A stretch of 39,985 nucleotides of DNA, taken from assembly GCA_902478785.1 (NCBI GenBank), contig CABSMJ010000021.1:1-39985 (forward strand), read 5' to 3'. The notes under the pieces were generated by a model that saw only the letters and a list, made by a program, of their open reading frames with translations, was not told where the DNA came from and searched no databases. Below, piece after piece: positions 8,378 to 15,360 of this stretch. Each line of letters opens with the position of its first letter. The stretch's first letter is position 1. This DNA comes from an uncultured Oscillospiraceae bacterium (lineage in GTDB: Bacteria; Bacillota; Clostridia; Oscillospirales; Oscillospiraceae). The translations under genes were made by a program, and so were the position numbers.

Positions 8378-9010
8378 ATGAACGAGAAAGTACATGTGAT
8401 GGACCATCCCCTGGTGGCACACAAGCTGACCATCCTGCGGGACAAGAACACCAGCGTCAAGGACTTCCGGGAACTGGTCAGTGAGATCGGCATGCTCATC
8501 ACTTATGAGGCCACCCGTGACCTGCCTCTGACCACCAAGGAGGTGGAGACCCCCATCTGCAAGACCGTGGCCCCCACCCTCAAGGGCAAGAAGTTCGCCA
8601 TCGTCCCCATCCTGCGGGCAGGCCTGGGCCTGGTGGACGGCGTGCTGCGGATGGTCCCCTCCGCCCGGGTGGGACACATCGGTATGTACCGGGACGAAGA
8701 GACCCTGCAGCCCCATGTCTACTTCTGCAAGATGCCCAAGGATGTGGCCGAGCGGGACATCATGATCGTGGATCCCATGCTGGCCACCGGCGGCAGCGCC
8801 GACGCCGCCATCGCCGAGATGAAGAAGCGGGGCTGCAAGAACATCAAGCTCATGGTGCTGCTGGCCGCGCCGGAGGGCATCGAACATATCCAGAAGGTCC
8901 ACCCGGATGTGGAGATCTACTGCGGCGCCGTGGATGAAAAGCTCAACGAAAACGGCTATATCGTCCCGGGCCTGGGCGACGCCGGCGACCGGATCTTCGG
9001 CACCAAGTAA
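8378..9010 (+). CDS. upp: Uracil phosphoribosyltransferase
   Basis: Salvages uracil with PRPP to UMP in the cytoplasm. At 210 residues it has normal length. The family features are ILRAGLGLVDGVL (about 76-88), the PRPP-binding loop IVDPMLATGGSAD (about 129-141) and the C-terminal uracil site YIVPGLGDAGDRIFGTK. ATG at 8378 with an AAGGAG site. A perfect -35 hexamer TTGACA lies at 8334-8339, but the matching -10 (around 8357) is poor, so read-through from tsaB (51-bp gap) is also possible. A strong terminator follows at 9041. Confidence 0.96.
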   Translation: MNEKVHVMDHPLVAHKLTILRDKNTSVKDFRELVSEIGMLITYEATRDLPLTTKEVETPICKTVAPTLKGKKFAIVPILRAGLGLVDGVLRMVPSARVGHIGMYRDEETLQPHVYFCKMPKDVAERDIMIVDPMLATGGSADAAIAEMKKRGCKNIKLMVLLAAPEGIEHIQKVHPDVEIYCGAVDEKLNENGYIVPGLGDAGDRIFGTK

Positions 9011-9040
9011 GCGCCCAACACACCTCTCTCTGCTGCAAAA

Positions 9041-9077
9041 GGTCCCGGCCGGACTTCCGTCTGCCGGGACCTTTTTT
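9041..9077 (+). terminator. Terminator after upp
   Basis: 9-bp GC-rich stem 9041-9049 with 9063-9071, an inner CGGA/TCCG helix in the loop, then six Ts (9072-9077). It sits between upp and the radical SAM gene. Confidence 0.92.
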
Positions 9078-9101
9078 CATTCTTTCAAGGAGGCGCAGGC
9101 C

Positions 9102-10025
9102 ATGTACTGGAACCGGCTCAGCGACCGGCTGAAGGAGACCTACGGCGGCAAGGTCTACAAGCTCTCATTGTCCTCAGGCTGCTCCTGCCCCAACCGGGAC
9201 GGCACCCTGGGCAGCCGGGGCTGCATCTTCTGTGACGGCGCTGGCGCTTTTGCTGAGGCCGGGGACATCTCCGCCCAGCTCCAGGCCGCCAAACGGCGGG
9301 TGGCGGCCAAGGCCGGCGCCCATCCCCGCTACATCGCCTATTTCCAGTCCTTCACCAACACCTACGCCCCGGTGGAGTATCTTGAGCCGCTGTACAGGGC
9401 GGCCCTGGCGCCGGAGGAGGTGGTGGCACTGTCCATCGCCACCCGGCCGGACTGCCTGCCGGAGGACGTGGTGGCGCTGCTCCGGCGCTGTGCCGCCCGC
9501 AAGCCGGTGTGGGTGGAACTGGGGCTTCAGACCATCCACCCAGCCACCGCCCAACTGATCCGCCGGGGCTATCCCCTGCCGGTCTTTGACCGGGCGGTGG
9601 AACGGCTGAAGGCCGCCGGGCTCACCGTGGTGGTCCACCAGATCCTGGGCCTGCCCGGGGAGACACCAGAGCAGATGGTGGAGACCACCCGCTACATCGG
9701 CCGCAGCGGCGCCGACGGCATCAAGTTCCACCTGCTCCATGTGCTGCGGGGCACGGACCTGGAGCGGCTGTGGCAGGCCGGGCAATGCCCCGTTTTGTCC
9801 CTGGAGGAGTATATTGCCGTGCTGGAGCAGTGCGTCCGGGCCCTGCCCCGGCAGGTGGTCATCCACCGCCTCACCGGCGACGGCGCCAAGCGGGACCTGC
9901 TGGCCCCCCTGTGGAGCGGGGACAAGAAGCGGGTGATGAATGCCATCCACGCCGCCTTCCTCCGGGACGATGTGGAGCAGGGCAGCGACGCTCTGCTCAC
10001 GCCGGAGCAGGAACTTCATTTGTAA
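9102..10025 (+). CDS. TIGR01212-type radical SAM protein (YhcC-like)
   Basis: Radical SAM enzyme of unknown substrate. The 307 residues begin MYWNRLSDRLKETYGGKVYK, typical of the YhcC/TIGR01212 family. The cluster motif is the family form SCPNRDGTLGSRGCIFC (about 25-41), followed by the GAFAEAG segment, AYFQSFTNTYAP (about 79-90), IATRPDCLP and VELGLQTIHP, which are highly characteristic. The C-terminal part contains HRLTGDG. Start at ATG 9102 with AAGGAGG. The open frame extends upstream into upp but lacks a start there. It follows a terminator closely (25 bases), so it may rely on its own weak promoter or on read-through. The unknown small gene downstream is likely co-transcribed. Confidence 0.9.
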   Translation: MYWNRLSDRLKETYGGKVYKLSLSSGCSCPNRDGTLGSRGCIFCDGAGAFAEAGDISAQLQAAKRRVAAKAGAHPRYIAYFQSFTNTYAPVEYLEPLYRAALAPEEVVALSIATRPDCLPEDVVALLRRCAARKPVWVELGLQTIHPATAQLIRRGYPLPVFDRAVERLKAAGLTVVVHQILGLPGETPEQMVETTRYIGRSGADGIKFHLLHVLRGTDLERLWQAGQCPVLSLEEYIAVLEQCVRALPRQVVIHRLTGDGAKRDLLAPLWSGDKKRVMNAIHAAFLRDDVEQGSDALLTPEQELHL

Positions 10026-10037
10026 GGAGGCACCGCC

Positions 10038-10382
10038 ATGCATCCCATTCCATTTGACGATACGCAATCCACCAATGAGGCCTGGAAGCGCATTCTGGAG
10101 CCCCAGCTCCGCCAGGCCGCGTCCTTTGAGATCCACTGCTGGGCCGAGGAGACAAAAGAGATCGCCGCCGCACTTCACTTTGGACAGCGCAAGGAGACCG
10201 ATTGGCAGTGGGGCACCGTCATCGCCGGAGCGGTGACGCCGGCATTCATCGACTTTCTCCTATCCCTGCCCAAGCCCACGGATACGGAGATCTACAACAA
10301 GATGACACCTTTTTTCTCCCTCTTCCTGGACACCGGCTTTTCCTCAGAGCACTATGGAACGGAGCTGTACCTGCCGGACTGA
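10038..10382 (+). CDS. Uncharacterised 114-residue protein
   Basis: I do not recognise this protein. It is soluble and mildly acidic, with no signal peptide or membrane segment. It contains aromatic-rich pieces (WAEETKEIAAALHFGQ, DWQWGTVIAG, YNKMTPFFSLF). ATG at 10038 has AAGGAGG, starts 12 bases after the radical SAM stop, and a bidirectional terminator follows 8 bases after its own stop. Those features make it a real gene in a two-gene unit with the radical SAM protein. A partner or substrate role is conceivable but unsupported. Confidence 0.72.
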   Translation: MHPIPFDDTQSTNEAWKRILEPQLRQAASFEIHCWAEETKEIAAALHFGQRKETDWQWGTVIAGAVTPAFIDFLLSLPKPTDTEIYNKMTPFFSLFLDTGFSSEHYGTELYLPD

Positions 10383-10387
10383 CACGC

Positions 10388-10420
10388 AAAAAAGCCGCCC
10401 TCACAAATGAGGGCGGCTTT
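10388..10420. terminator. Bidirectional terminator between convergent genes
   Basis: Perfect 13-bp stem 10391-10403 with 10408-10420, loop CAAA. The run of As on the left (10388-10393) gives a U-tract for the minus-strand gene. The plus-side tract is only TTT, so it works best for the XRE gene. Confidence 0.88.
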
Positions 10421-10441
10421 CATACAGGCGGGAACTTGCTC

Positions 10442-10894
10442 TTACTTTCTTTTGCTCAGCTCCAAGCGGATCATCCGGCTCAGGATCTCCTGTCCCTCCG
10501 GAGAGCGCAGAACATCCAGTACCGCCTGGTGCAGAGTATCCTGGAACTTCTGGCTCTGGACCAGGGCGCCGAACACCGCTCCCGGCTCCCCCGAGGGCTT
10601 GGCGGGCTTGGCCGGGCGCTCCACCCTGGGCATCGGCACAGGCTCCGGGTCCGGAATGCCTCCGGCCATCCAGTCCTCGGTCTCCGTCCGGTCTCCGCTC
10701 TCCCCCCGCAGATAGGCCAGCGTCACACCGAAATAGGTGGCCATCCGGCTCTGCTGGTCCTGGGTGGGCGTCTGCCGTCCACTTTCAAACTTGTCAACAG
10801 CCGTCCGGGGAAACCCCAGAGCGGCAGAAAGAGCCGGGGCGCTGAGCCCCCGCTCGCCGCGCAATTCCGCAATACGCTGCGCCATGGTGACCAT
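10442..10894 (-). CDS. XRE-family transcriptional regulator
   Basis: DNA-binding protein of 150 residues. An N-terminal Cro/CI-type helix-turn-helix (about residues 5-60: QRIAELRGERGLSAPALSAAL, TAVDKFESGRQTP) is followed by a proline-rich linker (about 85-105) and a C-terminal helical region (FQDTLHQAVLDVLRSPEG) that may oligomerise. The frame is open to 11125, but ATG at 10894 has AAGGAGGAATGTTCC directly before it and the HTH begins there. A promoter at 11040-11068 leaves a GC-rich leader of about 140 bases with a CCTCTC/GAGAGG hairpin. It is divergent from the DUF6465-like gene. Target unknown. Confidence 0.85.
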   Translation of the reverse strand: MVTMAQRIAELRGERGLSAPALSAALGFPRTAVDKFESGRQTPTQDQQSRMATYFGVTLAYLRGESGDRTETEDWMAGGIPDPEPVPMPRVERPAKPAKPSGEPGAVFGALVQSQKFQDTLHQAVLDVLRSPEGQEILSRMIRLELSKRK

Positions 10895-11039
10895 GGAACA
10901 TTCCTCCTTTTTCTCCCTGCGCGCCGGAACCAGAGCAGTCCTCCTGCCGCCTCTCTCCCGGAGAGGGGGCGAACGGCCTCTGCCGCGGCGCACCTGGCAG
11001 CCCGTCCGAGCGCCTTGTCCCGCCGGACCGTGTAGGGTT

Positions 11040-11068
11040 ATCATAGCACGGAAAACCCACCGATGCAA
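11040..11068 (-). promoter_or_regulatory. Promoter of the XRE regulator
   Basis: Minus strand: TTGCAT (11063-11068), 17-bp spacer, TATGAT (11040-11045) with TGC before the -10. It is back-to-back with the promoter at 11111-11139. Confidence 0.72.
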
Positions 11069-11110
11069 TGTGTTTTTCCAACTTTTCCCCGTGAATTCCG
11101 CCCTTTCCCC

Positions 11111-11139
11111 TTGCATCACAGTCAAAATCGATGTACAAT
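11111..11139 (+). promoter_or_regulatory. Promoter of the DUF6465-like gene
   Basis: TTGCAT (11111-11116), 17-bp spacer, TACAAT (11134-11139). The expected start is near 11146, about 58 bases before ATG 11204. Confidence 0.75.
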
Positions 11140-11203
11140 ATTTTCCAAATGGAAGCTGCGGACTGCTGGGCGGACCGCAGTGTGTGAGAAAGGAGGGAAT
11201 CCC

Positions 11204-11503
11204 ATGGCTGTCATTCGCAAGGCCGAAAAGAAGGCTGTGGCCCCGGAGGCCGCCAAGCCCGTCGAGAAGGCACCCCGCAAGAGAGTCCAGAAGGCCGCGC
11301 CGTCCCGGAAAGAGGACGTGGTTCTTCAGTTCGGCGGCCAGGAGTGGAATACTGCGGAGCTATTGGAGCAGGCTAAGACCGCCTATGTGGCGGAGGGCCA
11401 CCGCATGTCGTCCATCAAGACCATCCGGCTGTATGTCAAGCCCGAGGAGCAAAAGGCCTATTACGTCATCAACGACAAGGCTACCGGCAGCATCGAGCTG
11501 TAA
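11204..11503 (+). CDS. DUF6465-like small basic protein
   Basis: 99-residue protein with a lysine/alanine/proline-rich N-terminus (about 1-42, a likely disordered, nucleic-acid- or polyanion-binding tail) and a compact C-terminal domain (VLQFGGQEWNTAELLEQAK, then TIRLYVKPEEQKAYYVIND). The C-terminal half resembles the DUF6465 family of Clostridia, whose function is unknown; that assignment is from memory of the YVKPEE..AYYVIN pattern. ATG at 11204 with AAGGAGGG. It has its own promoter and terminator, so it is an independent unit. Confidence 0.82.
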   Translation: MAVIRKAEKKAVAPEAAKPVEKAPRKRVQKAAPSRKEDVVLQFGGQEWNTAELLEQAKTAYVAEGHRMSSIKTIRLYVKPEEQKAYYVINDKATGSIEL

Positions 11504-11525
11504 GCCTCTCCAGGCAACCGTAAAA

Positions 11526-11558
11526 AGAGAGAGAACTTTCGTTCTCTCTCTCTTTTTT
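11526..11558 (+). terminator. Terminator after the DUF6465-like gene
   Basis: Perfect 11-bp stem 11526-11536 with 11541-11551 (GAGAGAGAAC/GTTCTCTCTC), loop TTTC, then a T-run to 11558. Confidence 0.9.
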
Positions 11559-11702
11559 ATTGATCATTTCTCTCCTCTGTTCGTTATCTCCAGACAAGCT
11601 GTCAAAGATCGAGCCGTCCCCTCTGGTCGCTCTGTTTTTGCAGTCTTGTCTGGATTTTCTTATGCTTTTACCCCCTCTGGCAAGCGGTCTAATTTTTCAA
11701 AT

Positions 11703-11847
11703 TTGTCCAACTAATAAAATACATCACTTTTTCTATTTTTACTTAAATGTCAATTTATATCCAAAAATTTTAGGCAAAACGGTGATTTTAATTTTTGTTC
11801 TTTACAAACTAGTTGGACAAGTTTATAGTTTTTGTAGGACAACTTAA
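11703..11847 (+). promoter_or_regulatory. Candidate operator array at the ilvE promoter
   Basis: The AT-rich 11.6-11.9 kb gap contains an exact 11-bp inverted repeat: TTGTCCAACTA (11703-11713) and TAGTTGGACAA (11810-11820). A third related copy, TAGGACAACTTAA (11835-11847), lies exactly 22 bp downstream of the second in direct orientation. The second copy sits in the promoter spacer and the third at the expected start site. This is consistent with a repressor bound on one face of the helix and possible looping. The regulator is unknown. Confidence 0.55.
11801..11829 (+). promoter_or_regulatory. Sigma-A promoter of ilvE
   Basis: TTTACA (11801-11806), 17-bp spacer, TATAGT (11824-11829). Expected start near 11836, leaving a leader of about 70 bases before ATG 11906. 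Confidence 0.82.
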
Positions 11848-11905
11848 CTACGTCTGGTTGCGCCGTTCCGATCCAAGAGCAAGGAGAATAAAAGGAGGAT
11901 GCACA

Positions 11906-12982
11906 ATGGAAATCAAGATCACCCGTACCACTAGACCGGTTGCAAAGCCCTTGGCGCAGGAGGAGGCAGGTACTCTGGGGTTTGGAAATTACTTCTCCGA
12001 CCACATGTTCCTGATGGACTACGAGGAGGGCAAGGGCTGGCACAACGCCCGCATTGAGCCCTTCCATCGCCTCGCCATTCATCCCGCCGCTACGGCGCTC
12101 CACTACGGCCAGGAGATCTTTGAGGGCATGAAGGCCTACCGCAGCAAAAACGACGAGATCCTTTTCTTCCGTCCCCGGAACAACGCCCAGCGCTGGAATG
12201 ATTCCGCCCGACGCATGTGCATGCCCACCATGGACCCGGACCTCTACTGCCAGGCCCTCAACGCCCTGGTAGATCTGGAACGGGACTGGGTGCCTCACGC
12301 CCCGGGCACCTCGCTGGTGCTGCGGCCAGCCATGATCGCCACAGACCCGTATCTGGGCGTACATCCGTCCAAGCGCTATCTCTTCTTCATCCTCTGTTCC
12401 CCCTCCGGCGCCTATTTCAAAAACGGCCTGGCTCCGGTGAGCATCTATGTGGAGGAGGAATTCATCCGGGCGGCACCCGGCGGCACCGGCTTTGCCAAGT
12501 GCGGCGGCAACTATGCCGGCAGCATGCTGGCCGGCGAACGAGCCGCGGAAAAGGGCTATGACCAGGTGCTGTGGCTGGATGGCAAAGAGCACAAATACGT
12601 GGAGGAAGTGGGCTCCATGAACATGATGTTTGTCATCGACGGCACCATCGTCACCGCACCGCTGGACGGCACCATTCTGCCTGGCGTCACCCGGGATTCC
12701 ATTCTGACGCTGGCAAAGGATGCCGGCTGGAAGACCGAGGAGCGGAAAATCTCCATCGACGAGGTCTACCAGGCAGCCCACGAGGGGCGGCTGGATGAGG
12801 CCTTCGGTACCGGCACCGCCGCCGTGGTCTCCCCGGTGGGCAAGCTGTGCTACAAGGGGGAGGAGATCGTCATTCACAACGGAGAGATCGGTCCCAAGGC
12901 CGCCTACCTGTATGACCGTCTGCTGAATATCCAGCTGGGCAACTACGAGGACAAGTTCGGCTGGGTCACTGCCTGCAAGTAA
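11906..12982 (+). CDS. ilvE: Branched-chain amino acid aminotransferase
   Basis: Fold-type IV PLP transaminase interconverting Val/Leu/Ile with their 2-oxo acids using glutamate/2-oxoglutarate. The 358 residues match the longer BCAT (eukaryote/Gram-positive) form. The PLP lysine is Lys198 in FAKCGGNYAGS, followed by GYDQVLWLDG, the EEVGSMNMMFV segment and the phosphate-binding FGTGTAAVVSPVG near the C-terminus. ATG at 11906 has AAAGGAGGATGCAC. Its product 2-oxoisovalerate is the substrate of PanB, encoded 1.5 kb downstream, with an amino-acid symporter between them. It has its own promoter with repeated operator-like motifs. Confidence 0.95.
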   Translation: MEIKITRTTRPVAKPLAQEEAGTLGFGNYFSDHMFLMDYEEGKGWHNARIEPFHRLAIHPAATALHYGQEIFEGMKAYRSKNDEILFFRPRNNAQRWNDSARRMCMPTMDPDLYCQALNALVDLERDWVPHAPGTSLVLRPAMIATDPYLGVHPSKRYLFFILCSPSGAYFKNGLAPVSIYVEEEFIRAAPGGTGFAKCGGNYAGSMLAGERAAEKGYDQVLWLDGKEHKYVEEVGSMNMMFVIDGTIVTAPLDGTILPGVTRDSILTLAKDAGWKTEERKISIDEVYQAAHEGRLDEAFGTGTAAVVSPVGKLCYKGEEIVIHNGEIGPKAAYLYDRLLNIQLGNYEDKFGWVTACK

Positions 12983-13040
12983 GTTCTTTTTCCTGCACAT
13001 GTAAACTTTTTAATATTGAGATAAGGGGGCGTGAGAGAGT

Positions 13041-14429
13041 ATGAAGGACAACAAATTCGCATCCAGCTTCGGCTTCATTATGTCAGCGGTGGGGTCAGCC
13101 GTGGGCGTAGGCAACCTTTGGGGCTTCCCCTATAAAATGGGCACCACCGGCGGCTTTGCCTTTTTGCTGTGTTATTTGCTGATCGTGGCCTGCTTGGGCT
13201 TTGTGGTCATGCAGGGGGAATTCGTCATCGGCAGACGCACCGGAAAGGGTGTTGTGGAATGTTACCGCAGCGCCGCCCGGGGCGCCGGCTGGATCGGCTG
13301 GGTGGGCTCGGCAGCCATTTTGCTGATTACCGGCTTCTGCGCCACTTTGACCGCCTACTGTATGAAATACTTCCTGGGCAATGTGGGAACGCTGCTCCAC
13401 GCCAGCTGGGGCATCAACGGCGGCGATCCCACAGCATACTGGAACAACTTTCTGGCCAACGGCTGGCAGGCTGCCCTGCTGACGCTGCTGGCCGTGGCGC
13501 TGACCGTATTTATCATGTACAAGGGCACCTCCGGCATTGAGCGGTTTTGCAAATACGCCATGCCCGCCCTGGTCTGTATGCTGATCATCGTGATCGTCAA
13601 GTCCCTCTCCCTGCCCGGTTCCTCCGCAGGTCTGGAGTTCATCTTTAAGCCTGACTGGAGCGTTTTCAAGGGAACCGGTTGGATCTCTGTTTTCGGAAAA
13701 GCCACCGGCCAGGCGTTCTTCTCCCTGTCCCTGGGCATGGCCATCATGGTGACATACGGTGCATACCTGAAAAAGGAGGAAAACATCGAAAAGTCCGCCC
13801 TCATGGTCTGCATTTTTGACACGATGGTAGCCGTCATGGCAGGCATCGCCATCTTCCCGGCCGTGTTTGCATTCGGCCACGAGCCCGCCAGCGGCACCGC
13901 GCTGCTGTTCGTGACCATGCAGGCCGTGTTCAACGACATGGGCACGGTGGGTCCCCTGTTCGGCGCCATCTTGTATTTGCTGGTCACCATCGCGGAGCTG
14001 ACCTCCCTGGTGTCCATGTTTGAAGCCCCTGTCGCCTTCATCACAGACATCCGTCTGGAAAAGGGCAAGAGCGCTCCCCGCACGCCGATCCTGCTGGGCG
14101 TTGCAGCCTTCAATCTGTTCACCGGCGTGATCGTGGCGTTCGACGCTCTGGGCCAGGGCGGTCTGGTACAGCCCCTGGGCTTTTGCTGGATGGACTTCTT
14201 CGACCTGCTCTCCGAGGGCACGCTGATCCCCCTGGGCTCCCTTGCCACCACCATTCTCATCGGCTGGAAGCTGGGCACAAAGTGGATGGCAGACGAGATC
14301 GAGCAGGCGGGCAATGTCTGGAAGAGCAAAAAATTCACCATGTTCTGCATGAAATGGATTGCTCCTGTGCTGCTGGCCTTTGCGCTGGCGGCCCAGATCA
14401 ACACCTTCTTCGGCCTGGGCTGGTTCTAA
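13041..14429 (+). CDS. Sodium-dependent amino acid symporter (NSS/SNF family)
   Basis: LeuT-fold sodium:amino-acid symporter in the cytoplasmic membrane. The 462 residues show 11-12 hydrophobic segments. TM1 carries the hallmark unwound sodium/substrate site AVGSAVGVGNLWGFPY (about 15-30), and TM6 (FFSLSLGMAIMVTYGAYLKK, two pieces) follows the family pattern. The length resembles MhsT/Tyt1-type bacterial members that carry hydrophobic or aromatic amino acids. Substrate is not determinable here; sitting between ilvE and panB makes valine or another branched-chain amino acid a reasonable guess. Start ATG 13041, with a GGGGGCGTGAGAGAG purine-rich site. Confidence 0.92.
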   Translation: MKDNKFASSFGFIMSAVGSAVGVGNLWGFPYKMGTTGGFAFLLCYLLIVACLGFVVMQGEFVIGRRTGKGVVECYRSAARGAGWIGWVGSAAILLITGFCATLTAYCMKYFLGNVGTLLHASWGINGGDPTAYWNNFLANGWQAALLTLLAVALTVFIMYKGTSGIERFCKYAMPALVCMLIIVIVKSLSLPGSSAGLEFIFKPDWSVFKGTGWISVFGKATGQAFFSLSLGMAIMVTYGAYLKKEENIEKSALMVCIFDTMVAVMAGIAIFPAVFAFGHEPASGTALLFVTMQAVFNDMGTVGPLFGAILYLLVTIAELTSLVSMFEAPVAFITDIRLEKGKSAPRTPILLGVAAFNLFTGVIVAFDALGQGGLVQPLGFCWMDFFDLLSEGTLIPLGSLATTILIGWKLGTKWMADEIEQAGNVWKSKKFTMFCMKWIAPVLLAFALAAQINTFFGLGWF

Positions 14430-14505
14430 TGCAGACGATGCAAAGGCAAACATCTCCCGTACTATATATTTTTATTGATTGATTTTTAGAAAGGAAGGCT
14501 GTCCT

Positions 14506-15336
14506 ATGGCTAAGAAGAAAATGACCATCCCCGATTTTCGGAAGTACAAGGAGGAAGGGCGTAAATTTGCCTACACCACGGCCTATGACTACACCATGGC
14601 CTCCATCGTCAACGAAAGCGACGTGGAGATCATCCTGGTGGGCGACTCCCTGGCCATGTGCATGCTGGGCCGCTCCACCACGGTGGGCGTCACCATGGAG
14701 GATATGATCCACCACATCAAACCGGTGGTCCTGGGCGCGCCGGAGACCTTTGTGGTGGGCGATATGCCCTTTGGCTCCTACAACCAGAGCCCCGAGCAGG
14801 CCATTGCCAACGCCAGTCGGATGCTGATGGAGACCAACTGCGACGCCATCAAGCTGGAGGGCGCCAATATGGCCCCCACCATCCGCCGTCTGGTGGAGGC
14901 GGGCATCCCCGTGATGGGCCACATCGGCCTGACCCCCCAGACTGCCAGCTCCGTGGGCGGCTTCAAGGTCCAAGGCGGTACCCCGGAGAGCGCAGCGGCC
15001 TTGCTGAAGGCCGCTAAGGAAATCGAAGCCGCCGGTGCCTTCTCCCTGGTTGTGGAGTGTGTGCCCAAGGTGGTGGGCAAGGCGCTGCGAGACGCCCTGG
15101 AGATCCCCGTGCTGGGCATCGGCGCAGGGCCGGATGTAGACTGCCAGGTGCTGGTGTCCTATGACCTGCTGGGCATGTACAACGGCTTCAAGCCCAAGTT
15201 CGTCAAGCACTTTGCCAATATTCGTCAGCTGATGGTGGACGGCCTGAACCAGTTCCACCAGGAGTCTGTGGACGGCACCTTCCCCGACGAGGAGACCAGC
15301 TTCAACAAGGCCGTGGATATCCCCAAGCTGTACTGA
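14506..15336 (+). CDS. panB: 3-methyl-2-oxobutanoate hydroxymethyltransferase
   Basis: PanB transfers the hydroxymethyl group of 5,10-methylene-THF to 2-oxoisovalerate to give ketopantoate, the first committed step to pantothenate and CoA. The 276 residues have the expected length. Characteristic segments are TAYDYTMASIVNES (about 24-37), the metal/substrate loop VGDSLAMCMLG, VGDMPFGSY, IKLEGA, GHIGLTPQT, the catalytic region VVECVPK and IGIGAGPDVDCQVLV. ATG at 14506 with AAGGAAGG. It lies directly before the folate one-carbon genes that make its cofactor (fhs, fchA, folD). No panC, panD or ketopantoate reductase gene is in the window. Confidence 0.94.
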   Translation: MAKKKMTIPDFRKYKEEGRKFAYTTAYDYTMASIVNESDVEIILVGDSLAMCMLGRSTTVGVTMEDMIHHIKPVVLGAPETFVVGDMPFGSYNQSPEQAIANASRMLMETNCDAIKLEGANMAPTIRRLVEAGIPVMGHIGLTPQTASSVGGFKVQGGTPESAAALLKAAKEIEAAGAFSLVVECVPKVVGKALRDALEIPVLGIGAGPDVDCQVLVSYDLLGMYNGFKPKFVKHFANIRQLMVDGLNQFHQESVDGTFPDEETSFNKAVDIPKLY

Positions 15337-15360
15337 GCGGTCTGGGAGGAATGTGCACCT

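Noticed and set aside
11680..11720. CodY-box-like AT sequence upstream of ilvE
   Set aside because: AATTTTTCAAATTTG matches the CodY consensus poorly; the exact GGACAA repeats are a stronger signal.
11504..11905. T-box or other riboswitch before ilvE
   Set aside because: No T-box core sequence, specifier stem or terminator/antiterminator pair was found in the leader.
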